From: Heligmosomoides polygyrus polygyrus | Taxonomy: Eukaryota; Nematoda; Chromadorea; Rhabditida; Heligmosomidae | Length of the DNA stretch: 64,000 nt | Direction of reading: 5' to 3' | Assembly (NCBI GenBank): GCA_947396885.1 | Contig: OX377202.1 | Coordinates: forward strand, 58,678,034 to 58,742,033 | Shown: positions 44,901-54,625 of the stretch, in pieces | How positions within the stretch are numbered: the first letter of the stretch is position 1 | Layout: each line of letters begins with the position of its first letter | Notes under the pieces: model-generated | Database searches by the model: none | What the model was told of the DNA's origin: nothing | What the model saw: only the letters and a program-made list of their open reading frames with translations | Made by a program: the position numbers and the translations under genes

Positions 44901-45770
44901 GTGCATTTGCGAGCGGTCGCCCCACTGCATTGATAGGTTCTATTCTATATGCATTGTTCACAACGTACTCTAAGGTCTCGTCGGGACGGAATACAGCAAT
45001 TGGTTAGTAGGGCGAGCGGAAATTTCTAATCTAATCTAATTTCAAACGGTCCTATCGTATATCCATTTTGCATGGCGCACTCTCTCTTCTCGCTTCTTAA
45101 AACCTCTTCATTTGTGTAAGCTGCTGTCAGTGTGTGCACTTAAGCACCTAAAGAGGGTGAGCGTTGCTGTTTAGCACGACATTTGAACCGCTTCCGCTCA
45201 CTCGATTGATAGGTTCGATCCTACATGCATTGTGTACGGCACACTTCAAAGGCCCGTCAGAGTGACTGGAGCAAATCCTAAGTAGGACGGCCGGGAATTT
45301 CATATAAAATTCTTCAAACGGTGCGAGATAGTCTTAAAGGCTTTACATTTCCCGTTAAGTGAAGATAGAAACCCAGTGGGCATGCTTCCGCCCATCCGAT
45401 TGATGGGTTCGATCCTATATGCATTGTGCACGGCGCACTCTCAGAACATTTCAGGCATGACAGAGCACTGACAACGCACGTCATGCTTGAGATACTCTGA
45501 AAAGACTGTGTGTCACATGCAGGTCCTGGAAAATAAGGTGCTCCAATCGCAAAAGCCTGCTGCAGTTATTTTTCTAGACCACCCCCAGCGAAAACGCGGT
45601 GGCCTGGTAAAGTTTTATACATGGTTTTGTAGATCTTGAGGAGACAAATCGAATGATACCAACTGTTTCAGAAACCACTTAAAATTAAAGGAGTTATGAG
45701 CATGCTACGGTTTGCGACGGATTTTTCCGTCGCAAACCGTCTTTTTGACCGCGCGACGCGGGCGGTATTG
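41958..45770. mobile_element. Large TA-flanked foldback element (3.8 kb)
   Basis: Ends CAATACCGCCCGCGTC and its complement, each bordered by TA (41956-41957; 45771-45772). The arms pair over nearly the whole length: 41958-about 44040 with about 44235-45770, meeting in a short centre around 44130. Just inside each end is a secondary palindrome, GACGGTTTGCGACGG / CCGTCGCAAACCGTC. Each arm also contains diverged internal duplications (for example 42690-43240 against 43360-43920, sharing AACATCGATTTTTTG and GATGACGTCAT). No transposase is encoded. The TA target and inverted ends suggest mobilisation by a Tc1/mariner-type transposase. Confidence 0.9.
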
Positions 45771-45772
45771 TA

Positions 45773-46198
45773 TACACTCATAGCAGAATTACGCTTGCAT
45801 GTAAATAAGTTTTATCACCGTAACAGTGTAGGCTTGACATATTGAATTGAATGCTGCACCGAATAAGATGCTGATTTAATAATTTTTCTTCATCAACCTC
45901 ATTTCTGGATCACGAACTTCTTCATCTTCACGTAACACTTCTACCACATACCCATATGCCCATTTCTTGGTAACAAAAATTTTGAACTTCGTCTCTGAGA
46001 TGTAATCCACTTCATCCACAACCTCCTACACAAGCTCGAGGACGAGCTTGTATTCAATGATTGTGCGGATCTCCCTTCTACTTCCTCCTCGAGAGCCGTC
46101 CTGTAAGTTAACCGTTGATCACATCCTCACATGTTCCTCCTACAGTGATAATTTACTGTATAGCTTAAAGCTATAGCGTAACTATTATATAGTTCCTA
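45773..46198 (+). other. Gypsy B 3' untranslated region, middle part
   Basis: Shares AAGCTCGAGGACGAGCTT and ATAGCGTAACTA(T/C)T with the corresponding region of gypsy A (60260-60400). It ends at the A/T dinucleotide where Helitron 2 inserted. Confidence 0.75.
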
Positions 46199-46338
46199 CC
46201 AGTCGTTCGGCGGCCTAGCGGCCGCCTACGACAAGTTGGGGGCTTCGCCCCCAAACCCCGAGAATAGGACGTCATGGCCGCTACGAGTTTCCTATTCTTC
46301 CCTAGGCCTTCTGGCCTTTATGCTAATCGAGATGGATT

Positions 46339-46555
46339 GATTGGTCGAATTCAGATTCGTGTTCAGCGACCTCGACTACCCCCAGGGCTGAGGTTTCGTG
46401 CCGCTTGAACGACATCCACAAAAAATCGATAATATTGATCGATATCGATTGGTCGACTTCAGATTCGTGTTCAGCGACCTCGATTACCCCCAGAGCCGAA
46501 GTTTCGCGCCACTTGAGCGCCATCCTCAAAAAATCGATAATATTTATCGATATCG
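46339..46555. repeat. 108-bp tandem duplication in Helitron 2
   Basis: Two copies (46339-46446; 46447-46555) both begin GATTGGTCGA(A/C)TTCAGATTC and contain AAAAAATCGATAATATT. A (CA)n stretch follows at 46658-46684. Confidence 0.9.
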
Positions 46556-46706
46556 ATTGCCTCCAAAACCCCTCCCGTCGATGATTATCTAAATGCCCAG
46601 ACATGGTTGCCGACGTGTTCGGCACGTCTACGGCTCGCCATGCACGGTAGCCGGCGCACCCCACACACACACGCACACACACACGCTTGCTGCTTTATAT
46701 ATAGTA

Positions 46707-47965
46707 TTAGGTTGGAAAAAAAGTCTTTTCATTTTTTTCAAAGATTTATTACTTCACAACTACAAAGTCAAATCAATTGAGATAAACTCTATTTTGTTCT
46801 ACTACACTTCTCCAAAGACGTGGTAATTTTTCTAATTCCTCTCGCGTAAAAGACTGCAGTTCTGAAGTCGAATCACCGCTGAATCCAATTTTTGAGGTCC
46901 TCGTCCGTTTCAAAATATTTCTCTCCAATTTCTTGCTTGAGAGCGTGGAAGAAATAGCATTCGGGAGGGCCGAGGTCAGGGCTATACGGTGGATGTGGCA
47001 TTACCTCCCAGCCCAGTTTCTTTATTGTTTCTCTTGTGAGTCTTGCAGCATGTCGCTTTGCGTTGTCATGCAGGATCATCACCTTCGACTTCTCAGGCCT
47101 CTCTTCTTGGAAAGCTGCGGCGACTTTGTGGAGTTGGCCACTGTATGTGGCAGCAGTAAGTGTCTCTCCACTTCTGAGAGTTTGCCGATAAATCACTCCT
47201 CTGATATCCACCAAACACTGAAGAGAATCTTCCGTTCGTGAACATTGGGCTTGAGATCAGACTTAGGGCTCTCTCCCTTTTGTACCCATTGCCTTTTCCT
47301 CGGAAGTTGGCACACAGAACCCAGGACTCTTCGCCTGTCACAATCCGCGGAAGAAACGATTTTCTTCCTTATCTGGACAGAAGAGAAGCAGCGATGGAGA
47401 GCCGTCGACCTTTCTGAGTGTCTGACAGGGCATGTGGAATCCAAGCTCCAAATTTCCATGAAAGCCAAGATTCTTCAGATGGATCCCCACTATCCTATGA
47501 GACACTTCGAGCTTCTCTCCCAGCTGACGTGTCGCCTGCCAACTATCGGTACGAAGAAGATGGTGTAGTTCACTGTCGTCCAATCCAGTTGGCCTTCCTG
47601 ACCATGCTTTGCCCTCAGTGAATAATTTCCCTTTAAAGACTTTCCGAACCACTCATAACAGGCGCGATTAGTAGATCCCAAGCCATATATGTGGTTAATT
47701 TGGTCTGCTGCCTGACGTGCTGTGGATTCTTTAATGAATTCTTGAAGAATGCCGTGCTGAAAACGGCCATGAGGTAGATCTGGCATTGAGTTCGGAAGAT
47801 TGGATGGATAACGAATTACAAGAAGAGTCTTAACCTGTGTCTGCGTGCGAACGGTAGACAAGTGTGATAGGATTACGAAATCAGCAATCAACATTGGCTA
47901 GTGCGTTTACAAGGGGAAGGGTAAAAAAAATTTCGAAGTGTGAAGAGACTTTTTTTCCAACCTAA
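46707..47965 (-). mobile_element. Mariner-type DNA transposon 2
   Basis: Terminal inverted repeats of about 23 bases (TTAGGTTGGAAAAAAAGTCT at the left, its complement at the right), flanked by TA duplications (46705-46706; 47966-47967). Length 1259 bp is normal for mariner. It interrupts Helitron 2 three bases from its terminus. Confidence 0.95.
46873..47894 (-). pseudogene. Mariner transposase, frameshifted
   Basis: Read from right to left: N-terminal helix-turn-helix with FQHGILQEFIKESTARQAAD and YEWFGKSLKGNYSLRAKHG; then GRPTGLDDSELHHLLRTDS..ATRQLGEKLEVSHRIVGIHLK; then IVTGEESWVL, where the first catalytic Asp (family TGDE) is Glu; then SDLKPNVHERKILFSVWW; then KVMILHDNAKRHAA (second Asp intact) and HPPYSPDLGPPECYFFHAL, where the third catalytic position (family SD/TDYHF) is Glu. 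At least three frame changes occur. Two substituted acidic residues plus frameshifts make it non-functional as assembled. Confidence 0.9.
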
Positions 47966-47970
47966 TAGGA

Positions 47971-48050
47971 TAACCTGCATTTTTTCTCTCGGATACCTAT
48001 CGACTCTCAAGACGAACATGGCGTTCTCAAGCTCAAGAACGAGCCTACTG
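47971..48050 (+). other. Gypsy B 3' untranslated region, right part
   Basis: Resumes after Helitron 2 and resembles 60436-60505 of gypsy A (GATGGCGAAG / CATGGCGTTC, then AAGCTC(G/A)AG(G/A)ACGAGC). Confidence 0.7.
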
Positions 48051-48062
48051 GAGGAATGGAGA
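48051..48062 (+). other. Polypurine tract of gypsy B
   Basis: GAGGAATGGAGA directly before the 3' LTR, identical to the tract before the gypsy A 3' LTR at 60506-60517. Confidence 0.85.
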
Positions 48063-48087
48063 TGTTGCACCCAATCCGCACCCCTCG
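48063..48087 (+). repeat. 3' LTR of gypsy B, first part
   Basis: TGTTGCACCCAATCCGCACC..., matching the start of the 5' LTR apart from loss of a few bases after TGT. It is cut after CCCCTCG by element X and resumes at 51184. Confidence 0.85.
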
Positions 48088-48177
48088 GGTGCGCTGCGTT
48101 AGGTACCCCGACCTATCGAGAGGGCGCAGCCAGCTGATCAGGTCGGACGAGTTTACGCGGCAAAGGAGGGTGGCGGC

Positions 48178-50777
48178 CAGGGATGGGCGGAAATTTTGAA
48201 AATTTTCCCAGAAAACAGAAAACAGAAAATCGCCTTCGTCAGAAAACAGAAATCAGAAAACAGGAAAGCCAAAAACGCCAGAAAACAGAAAAATCAGAAA
48301 ACAGAAAACAGAAAATTTCGCAGTTATCATACTACCTAATTATTCAATCCGAAGATCTATTTGTCCAGCAGCAAATGCTTTTTGCACGACTAGAAATGTG
48401 GTCGTGGACCAGTGTTTCAAGTTGCAAGCGTTTATAGGATCGGCTTATAAATGATGAATTTTTCCTATTGCATTCATATTAAAATACAGCGGTTTAAGGC
48501 TCACAGTCCAAATATAGGTGTAATCTCAAAACAGACGATTCGCTAGATTAGGGGTCCCGCTAGTAAGAGACTGGTCCTATAGAGCACCAAACACGGACCA
48601 AAGATGTTTTGGGTACTGGCTTGATATTTCACAGAACAACACGAGAGTGCGACTGAAGAGGCTGTCGGCGCAAAAACTTTTGGGTGAAAGTGTTTCTTTA
48701 AATACGTAGACATTATCTAATAAGGATCAAACATATACCCTTTTCATCATCATATTATTATTCATCATACATTCATCATACATATCATATTACATCTCGA
48801 TTTGCTAGGGTTGGGAAACATGCCCGACATTGGCAATTATCGCCCGATTTGCCTGCTGCCCGTAGTCTACAAGCTGTTCACTCAAGTCCTCCTGAATAGG
48901 GTTAGCAGAACGCTGGACGAAGGACGGCCATGCGAAGCAGGATTTCGGAGAGGATCCAGCACGATCGACCACCATTACGAAGCTCATCGTGCAGCTGTGC
49001 CTTACGTTCATCGACCTGAAGAAGGATTCGACGCCGTCGAAACGGAGGCAGTCATCGAAGCTCTGCTCGCTCAGGATGTTCCTACTCAGTACATCAGAGT
49101 CAAAGTGGATTCGCGACCAAGATCTCAGCACTCCACAACGACGTCATCATCGACGTGAAGAGAGGGGTTCAGCAAGGAGATACCATATCCCCAAAGCTCT
49201 TCAGCGCCACCCTCGAAAACGTCATGCGCGAACTAGAATGGGAAGACATGGGAGTGAAGGTCGACGGTCAGCAGCTGCACCATCTTAGGTTTGCTGATGA
49301 AATCATAACACCGAGCATGGCCAGGCCGAGCGAACGCTAGCCCACTTCGATCGTGTATGTGGGAACTCTGGACTGCAGCGGAATCTTACGAAGACGACGT
49401 TCATGAGAAACGGACGCATTCTCGCTCAACGGAACGAACATCTCCGAGTGCTCCAGCTACGTGTATCTGGTTCGCGAAGTCAACATGAGCAACGGCCTAG
49501 CACCGAAGCTGGGTATGAGGAAACGAGCTGTTTGGGGAGCTTTTCAAGAGCGTCGAAGAAGTCGCGAAGAAGACGAAGAACGTCCGACTACGTGCCCACC
49601 TATTCGAGTCCACTGCTCTTCCTGCCCTAACATACTCCTCAGACCTGCGCTATACGGAAGCGGGATGAACACGTGATCAGCGACGCGCAGCGTGGAATGG
49701 AGAGCGCGATGCTTGGAGTAACACGACTTCGCCGACGTTCGAAGATCAGGAACGCTGTGCATGGACCAAGTCGTCGAAAATTAGGTGGGCCGGCCACGTA
49801 ATGCGATTCGCAAACACCTGCTGGACGAGAGCCGTTACTGACTGGATTCCGCGAGATGTCAAGAGAATACCACGAAGCCCACCAACGCGCTGGTCGGGCT
49901 TCTTCGTGGAAGCCCTGAACGAACAATATGACGCTCTTCGTGTCCGTCCGGCGAGGAGGATCCATTGGAGCACTCTGTCAAGCGACAAGGACAAATGGAG
50001 ACGTTGCTGGTGCCCGTTCGAATAACTCGATGATCACCGGGACGATAGATGATAGATGTGATAAATTAAAATTTTTATGTATCACTATTCTATCACTACA
50101 CCAGTGAAGTCAAAGGTAACTAAAACGTTTCAGTCTCTCACTAATGTTTGACAACCAAAAGCTGAACAAGAGTTAGAAAAGCAGCTCCGTCAAAGGCTCT
50201 GCTTTACGTTCATTGGGAAAGACCAGCCAACAATTTTCAATAACCGGAGGTGGAGAATAATCCTACCACAATTGCTCTACGGCGCATGGTTAGTTAACAT
50301 ATATTATAATGAAATGCCCCTCAGAACACTTTCACTTTCTACACTTTCTAGCCTTTGCATAAAGTTCTAAGTAATCGTAGATAGTCTAAACTACTGCAGA
50401 AATTTAAGAGAATACAAAGCGAAATTATGAAAGTGGAGAAATGCCCTGTGAAGGAACATGTCAGCAGCACGTCATGTCACAATTAAACAAACAAAGCGGC
50501 ATAGTTTTAAGTGTATGGCGCAATTTCTACACGAGCAGATCTAGAAACTTACATGTTTGCAATTTAAAATACACTAGAAACATTATTTTGAGCCGAAACT
50601 CATGAATCTATGATACTTTTTGGATTCTCTTTATTGGATTTCTATTATATAATTTTGTTCGCAGCTCTATTTTCTGTTTTCTGGCCAATTTTTGGCCATT
50701 TCCCAGAAAACAGAAAAAATTTGCCCAAAATGGCCAGAAAATCAGAAAACAGAAAACAGAAATTCCGCCAACCCCTG
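48178..50777. mobile_element. hAT-type non-autonomous element
   Basis: Starts CAGGGATGGGCGGAAATT and ends AATTCCGCCAACCCCTG, inverted repeats with the CAG...CTG ends of hAT elements. They are flanked by an exact 8-bp duplication, GTGGCGGC (48170-48177; 50778-50785), the hAT signature length. Subterminal CAGAAAACAG repeats occur at both ends in inverse orientation. No hAT transposase is found; the middle holds an RTE fragment. Confidence 0.88.
48800..50060 (+). pseudogene. Second RTE family, 5'-truncated reverse transcriptase
   Basis: A different RTE family from the one at 34985. Disrupted plus-strand frames give NYRPICLLPVVYKLFTQVLLN, a GFRRGSSTIDH block, LCLTFIDLKK (motif A), VKRGVQQGDTISPKLFSATLENV (motif B), LRFADE (family FADD, last Asp replaced by Glu), then SSYVYLV/GREVNM, WAGHVMRF, TDWIPRDVK, PPTRWS and KWRRCW-like C-terminal segments. 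At least five frameshifts. The 3' end carries GATGATAGATGTGATAAA-type repeats. It sits inside the hAT element and is flanked by CATCATA-rich simple sequence at its left. Confidence 0.9.
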
Positions 50778-51183
50778 GTGGCGGCCGTACGGGTGCGCTA
50801 CGGTAGATACCCCGAAGAAGATAAATTCTAAACGGCAAGAAAAACAAATAGACCAACTTACATGCAAGTTAAAGCCTTAATCTATCTCTAATTTAATTAC
50901 TCACCTTTTAACTGAATTTCGAAGGCATTGTACCATCTTGCTTATCAAGAAAACTTCCATGAAATAGCAAGTGACTACAAAGCCAACGATGAAAATGGGA
51001 GAGTCAGAAGGAATATAGCGCAGAATGAGTTCCCATCAATCCCATCGATCATAACAGTTGGTGGCTGGTTAATCCGTCGCAGGGCCGACGCATGACAACT
51101 CGTCCGCGTGGACGAGGCTATAAGGGAGGCGCGCCCAGTCGAGGTATCTAAGGGGTACCTAACGTTCGGATCCGCACCCCTCG

Positions 51184-51430
51184 ATGGCGACGCCCTGGCA
51201 CTGATAGTGACGCCCTGCTACGGGAGTAACGTCTACGTTGTCCAGGCCGTGAGGTCGTCTGCCGCCAGCTGCCTGAAAGGGAGCCGCCTGCCTTCTCACC
51301 CTACCCCTTCTCTACAATCCATATGCTGTATGTATTCTTATAATAAAGATACATTCAGAACCTATACTAGGCAGAGGAACATCTATCCCGTAGGATTCAT
51401 TAGGTAAGGACTGATCACCTTTAACCTGAT
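51184..51430 (+). repeat. 3' LTR of gypsy B, second part
   Basis: Continues the LTR after element X (ATGGCGACGCCCTGG to CTTTAACCTGAT) with an AATAAA near 51343. It is followed by ACGAC, the target duplication. Confidence 0.9.
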
Positions 51431-51435
51431 ACGAC

Positions 51436-52903
51436 CACCCACCGTGAACGCAGTTGCTCACGTTCTGGTCAAAAATTGTCACCGAAGGCGTGCTTTGGTT
51501 AGTTGATCTTTGGAGCGTGAAGCACAAAGCCACGTGTTGTGGGAAAAAAGAGCATAAGATCTCAATCGTGCACGTAAAGTAAGCGATATAACAAACTTTC
51601 CGGTTTCACGAAACGTCGCTCGTAACCATAAACAACCACTCTACTACTGCTGTGTTCTACCCGCATGCCGGCTCCCTATCCCAGCGCAACACAAACGTAA
51701 TGGCAACCGTTGTTGACTGACATGACATTGCCTTTACGCGATTACGCGATTTCCACCCAACTTGTGCCAGAAATGATGGAAATCTCATCTCATCGATGTG
51801 GGTGATAGACCGGCTTCTCCTTCAGACACCTATCCTTCTATAAATGAGTGCTAATGAAGTTGTGCACTGGCCAGGCCCGGTCCCAAGGGGTCCCCTAGCG
51901 TCGGGGTGTTCCGCTGTCTCGACTCCAGCACGAGCGAGCAGAGACGTAGGGGCCGTGCGAGGAGAATCTCGGGTCAGGAGGGCACCAATGGCGCGATGAA
52001 TCGACGAAAACATGAGTCGTGGTCGGGTCGGATTTGGGTGCCCGGTCGAGCTCCGATGTCGCGAGTAATCGAACGGGAGCTCCGTCACGTCTCACCGCGA
52101 AAGGGCTCTAAACATTCCCTAACACGTGGTGAACAACATTTCTTGGTGCAGTACTTATGAGCACACGACTCAGTAATACTGGAGACGATGCAAGCGACGT
52201 GCGGGCGACGGTTCAGGCATCCTATAGCATGTAGCGGTGTTGTTTATAAGTAGTTTACAGAGAATCATATACTGATGTGGAGAGAGTACGTCGAGCATTG
52301 GAAATGATTTATGAGTTGTAATAATGTGGAAGTGGTACTTATGAAGCAGAGGGCCCGTACCCATACAAAATACCGTAAGATGTGGTCCACCTACCACACC
52401 TGTGTTTATTTGGCCAGTTCCTTCCCTTGCCCAGTCTGTGTCCTTCTTGTTGTCCGCGGAGGAGAACACGGACCCAACCAAGAGCCTTCTTTTTTCGCGC
52501 ACGGGTTCTCTGATTCATAAGTACCGTGGAGGCTACTTCACACAGAAAAGCGTTGCAGCCTACGCACCTTATTTTTAGATGTCTTTCAATAGACGATAAA
52601 TAAGTTTTAGTGCGCGCACATAAAACATGTAAGACCAATAGTGGAAAGCGAAACCTCAGTTCTTTGCCCTTATAGAAAGAAATATATCCTCATATTGGAA
52701 AAGGTGCCAAGAAATTAAAAAACTAGAAGTAGCTCCATGAAAATTACCTATAACTCGGTAGAGGCACTTGCCTGATGAGTAAAAAAGATGGAATATGAGT
52801 CTTGACTATGTGATGGAACCCTTCCCCTTCCCTAAAGCCAAAATGATGAAGCCGACTCAAACTCCCATGTCTCATCATAAAAGCCTTCCATTTCAAAATC
52901 GTG
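51436..52903. other. No recognised gene
   Basis: Spacer between gypsy B and gypsy A. Short ORFs (up to 110 codons) overlap on both strands without motifs. I see no element ends. Confidence 0.5.
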
Positions 52904-52908
52904 AAACT

Positions 52909-53169
52909 TGTCGGGTCACAGACAGCTGTCGGTACACCCAGCTGTCCCGTTACACCCGCACCTCGTCTACGAAGACGAAGCGACGCCTGGCTTCGTCAGT
53001 CTCGACCTCGGCTCGCCCTCGGCGGATCGGCCCGGCCTCGTCAGCCCGTCTCCGTTTCTGTTATCGTATCCACCCTGTTCTATAATAAAGATATAACCCA
53101 GTTGTATGTTAGTACACAAGAAGGGAACTCCCAGTTCTCAAGTAAGGAGTAATTAACCTTTAACTTGAT
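52909..53169 (+). repeat. 5' LTR of gypsy A
   Basis: 261 bp with AATAAA near 53086. It matches the 3' LTR apart from a 20-base segment (TCTCCGTTTCTGTTATCGTA-like, about 53049-53070) missing there. Confidence 0.93.
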
Positions 53170-53170
53170 A

Positions 53171-53186
53171 TGGAGGTCCCGGGGAG
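53171..53186 (+). other. Primer-binding site of gypsy A
   Basis: TGGAGGTCCCGGGGAG, identical to that of gypsy B; an inverted, diverged copy lies at 58403-58418. Confidence 0.8.
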
Positions 53187-54213
53187 ATTCTTGTGATACA
53201 TAATTAATTTAAAGTTTTTTATTTAAATTAAATTTCCTATGTAAGAATAGTCAAAAAGTTTTTCCTTCTTACCTGCTAACAACTTAGTTAGCCAGTAACT
53301 TAATTAACACCTTTCCCAACCTTGACCCCACTTCGGACGACCTGACGACTGCCGACCCGGATGACTGCCAGACCCTTACAGGTGAGCGACTTCCGTTGTC
53401 GATCGACTCTTTGTATTGCCCCGCGCGGTGTAGATCGTATTTGAAAATATATTTAATATGTATATTAAATTCAAAGCTAAAGCGCCCGTAACATCATACA
53501 AATCCATTTCTTAAGCTGAGAGCAATATAGTCTCAGTGCAGGGACCCTGCTCTAGGATCAGCGTGGGCTGGCGTAAATAATAGCTTGACCGTACACTGTG
53601 GGCTACGCACTCCCGTTTCAGAGGCGGTTAGGGGTATTCCCATACAGGAAGGGGTTAGATACGTTTGTCTCACAAATGTTTGTATTTATTTTTGTTTGTA
53701 TTTTTGATGGCTTTGCTTAGCCGTGCCGAGATCCGAGACCCGAGAAGCCGGAAGAGATCTTTCCCCCCCCCCCCACGAAGGTACTAGGGAGATAAACGGA
53801 TCAGCTTATCCAAAGAAGGTTCGCTCCTGAGAGGGATGACAGCGTCATCTCCGGAGTTTTCCTTCACCAACCGAACTGAGACTAAGGCTTCTCCGCCTGC
53901 AATACCAGTCCTTCCCATAATATTAGTCTTTCACTCATTTTTAGCTTCATGGATCGCGCCTACGTTATTTGCTTCATTGCATTACACATGTTTCCGCCGA
54001 CTGTGAATTAAGGACTCATTCGCCATATAGTCATGACTCTAAACAAATAAATAAATAAAAATACGCCATGTACAAGGTGGAAAAAAGGGTATCGAACTCC
54101 AATCCAGTAAGTCTTTCCAGCAATCGAAGCTTATTCCGAGGAGTTCATAAAGTTATCCAGCTTTCAATAGCGCAAGGTTCCGACGCACCTGGTTAGCAGA
54201 ACCCGTCTAGCGG

Positions 54214-54625
54214 ACCCTATACCCACCAGACGTCTGCTGTTTAATTAGAGTGCGCTGGCGACTTGCCACCCCGTCCCCGCCTAATTACGCATGTTGCAAG
54301 GCCAGGTGGAATCAGGGATTGTTCTTCTAAGACGACATGGTGTGCCTGTCGGTGGTCCTGGCAGTCGTACTATGAGTGGTCCTGCCAGTCGTACTACTAT
54401 AGCTCGCCCCATAAATTTGCTCGTCACATAGATTACGGCGTGCAGAGGCGACCGACCAACTGTACCGACCAACTGTCCGACCAACTGACCGACCAACTGT
54501 CCAACCAACTGTCCGACCAAGTGTCCGACCACCTGACCGACCAACTGGCTCTCCAACTGGCCACTCCGGTCAGATAATAAATTATTAGCCACTGTCTTTA
54601 CAGTGACCAAGAAGATGGCAGATTG
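54214..54625. repeat. Arm-specific segment with 12-bp tandem repeats
   Basis: Absent from the right arm, where the flanks GCGGA and TCTGGCC are nearly joined. It contains about nine units of (T/A)CCGACCAACTG (54440-54565); the ORF through it with DQLTDQL repeats is a by-product. Confidence 0.85.

Larger units (their letters stand above)
46199..47970 (-). mobile_element. Non-autonomous Helitron-type element 2 (with mariner inside)
   Basis: Same ends as Helitron 1: the minus strand starts TCCTA/CTATATATAAAG (split by the mariner) after A, and ends with the hairpin GGCGGCCGCTAGGCCGCC, 6 bases and CTGG before T. Comparison with gypsy A at 60390-60440 gives the empty site, supporting insertion between A and T. 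Inner hairpin TTGGGGGCTTCGCCCCCAA is identical to Helitron 1 (46236-46254). Without the mariner it is about 511 bp and contains a 108-bp tandem duplication and a CA repeat. Confidence 0.82.
48088..51169. mobile_element. Unclassified element X in the 3' LTR of gypsy B
   Basis: The LTR is interrupted between duplicated copies of ATCCGCACCCCTCG (48074-48087 and 51170-51183). The ends show diverged inverted similarity: GCGTTAGGTACCCC near the left end, and the complement of AACGTTAGGTACCCC near the right. GGACGAG and CGCGG segments also pair. The interior is mostly a hAT-type insertion. A 14-bp duplication is unusual for DNA transposons with inverted repeats, so the class is open. Confidence 0.6.
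34393..51430 (+). mobile_element. Ty3/gypsy element B with nested insertions (17 kb)
   Basis: Bounded by LTRs starting TGTCGGGT / TGTTGCAC and ending TTAACCTGAT(A), with matching ACGAC flanks. Order: 5' LTR 34393-34666; primer-binding site 34668; leader (opened by an RTE); a 2.2-kb stretch without recognisable gag or reverse transcriptase; integrase 40312-41535; a TA-flanked foldback; 3' UTR (opened by a Helitron that holds a mariner); polypurine tract 48051-48062; 3' LTR 48063-48087 plus 51184-51430, opened by element X. After subtraction of the insertions the original remnant is about 5 kb, so internal gag/pol was deleted. Confidence 0.82.

Noticed and set aside
46323..46682. 119-codon minus-strand ORF with an internal repeat
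   Set aside because: Reads through the 108-bp tandem duplication and CA repeat of Helitron 2.
54263..54577. 104-codon ORF with DQLTDQL repeats
   Set aside because: Encoded by the 12-bp tandem repeat, absent from the other palindrome arm.
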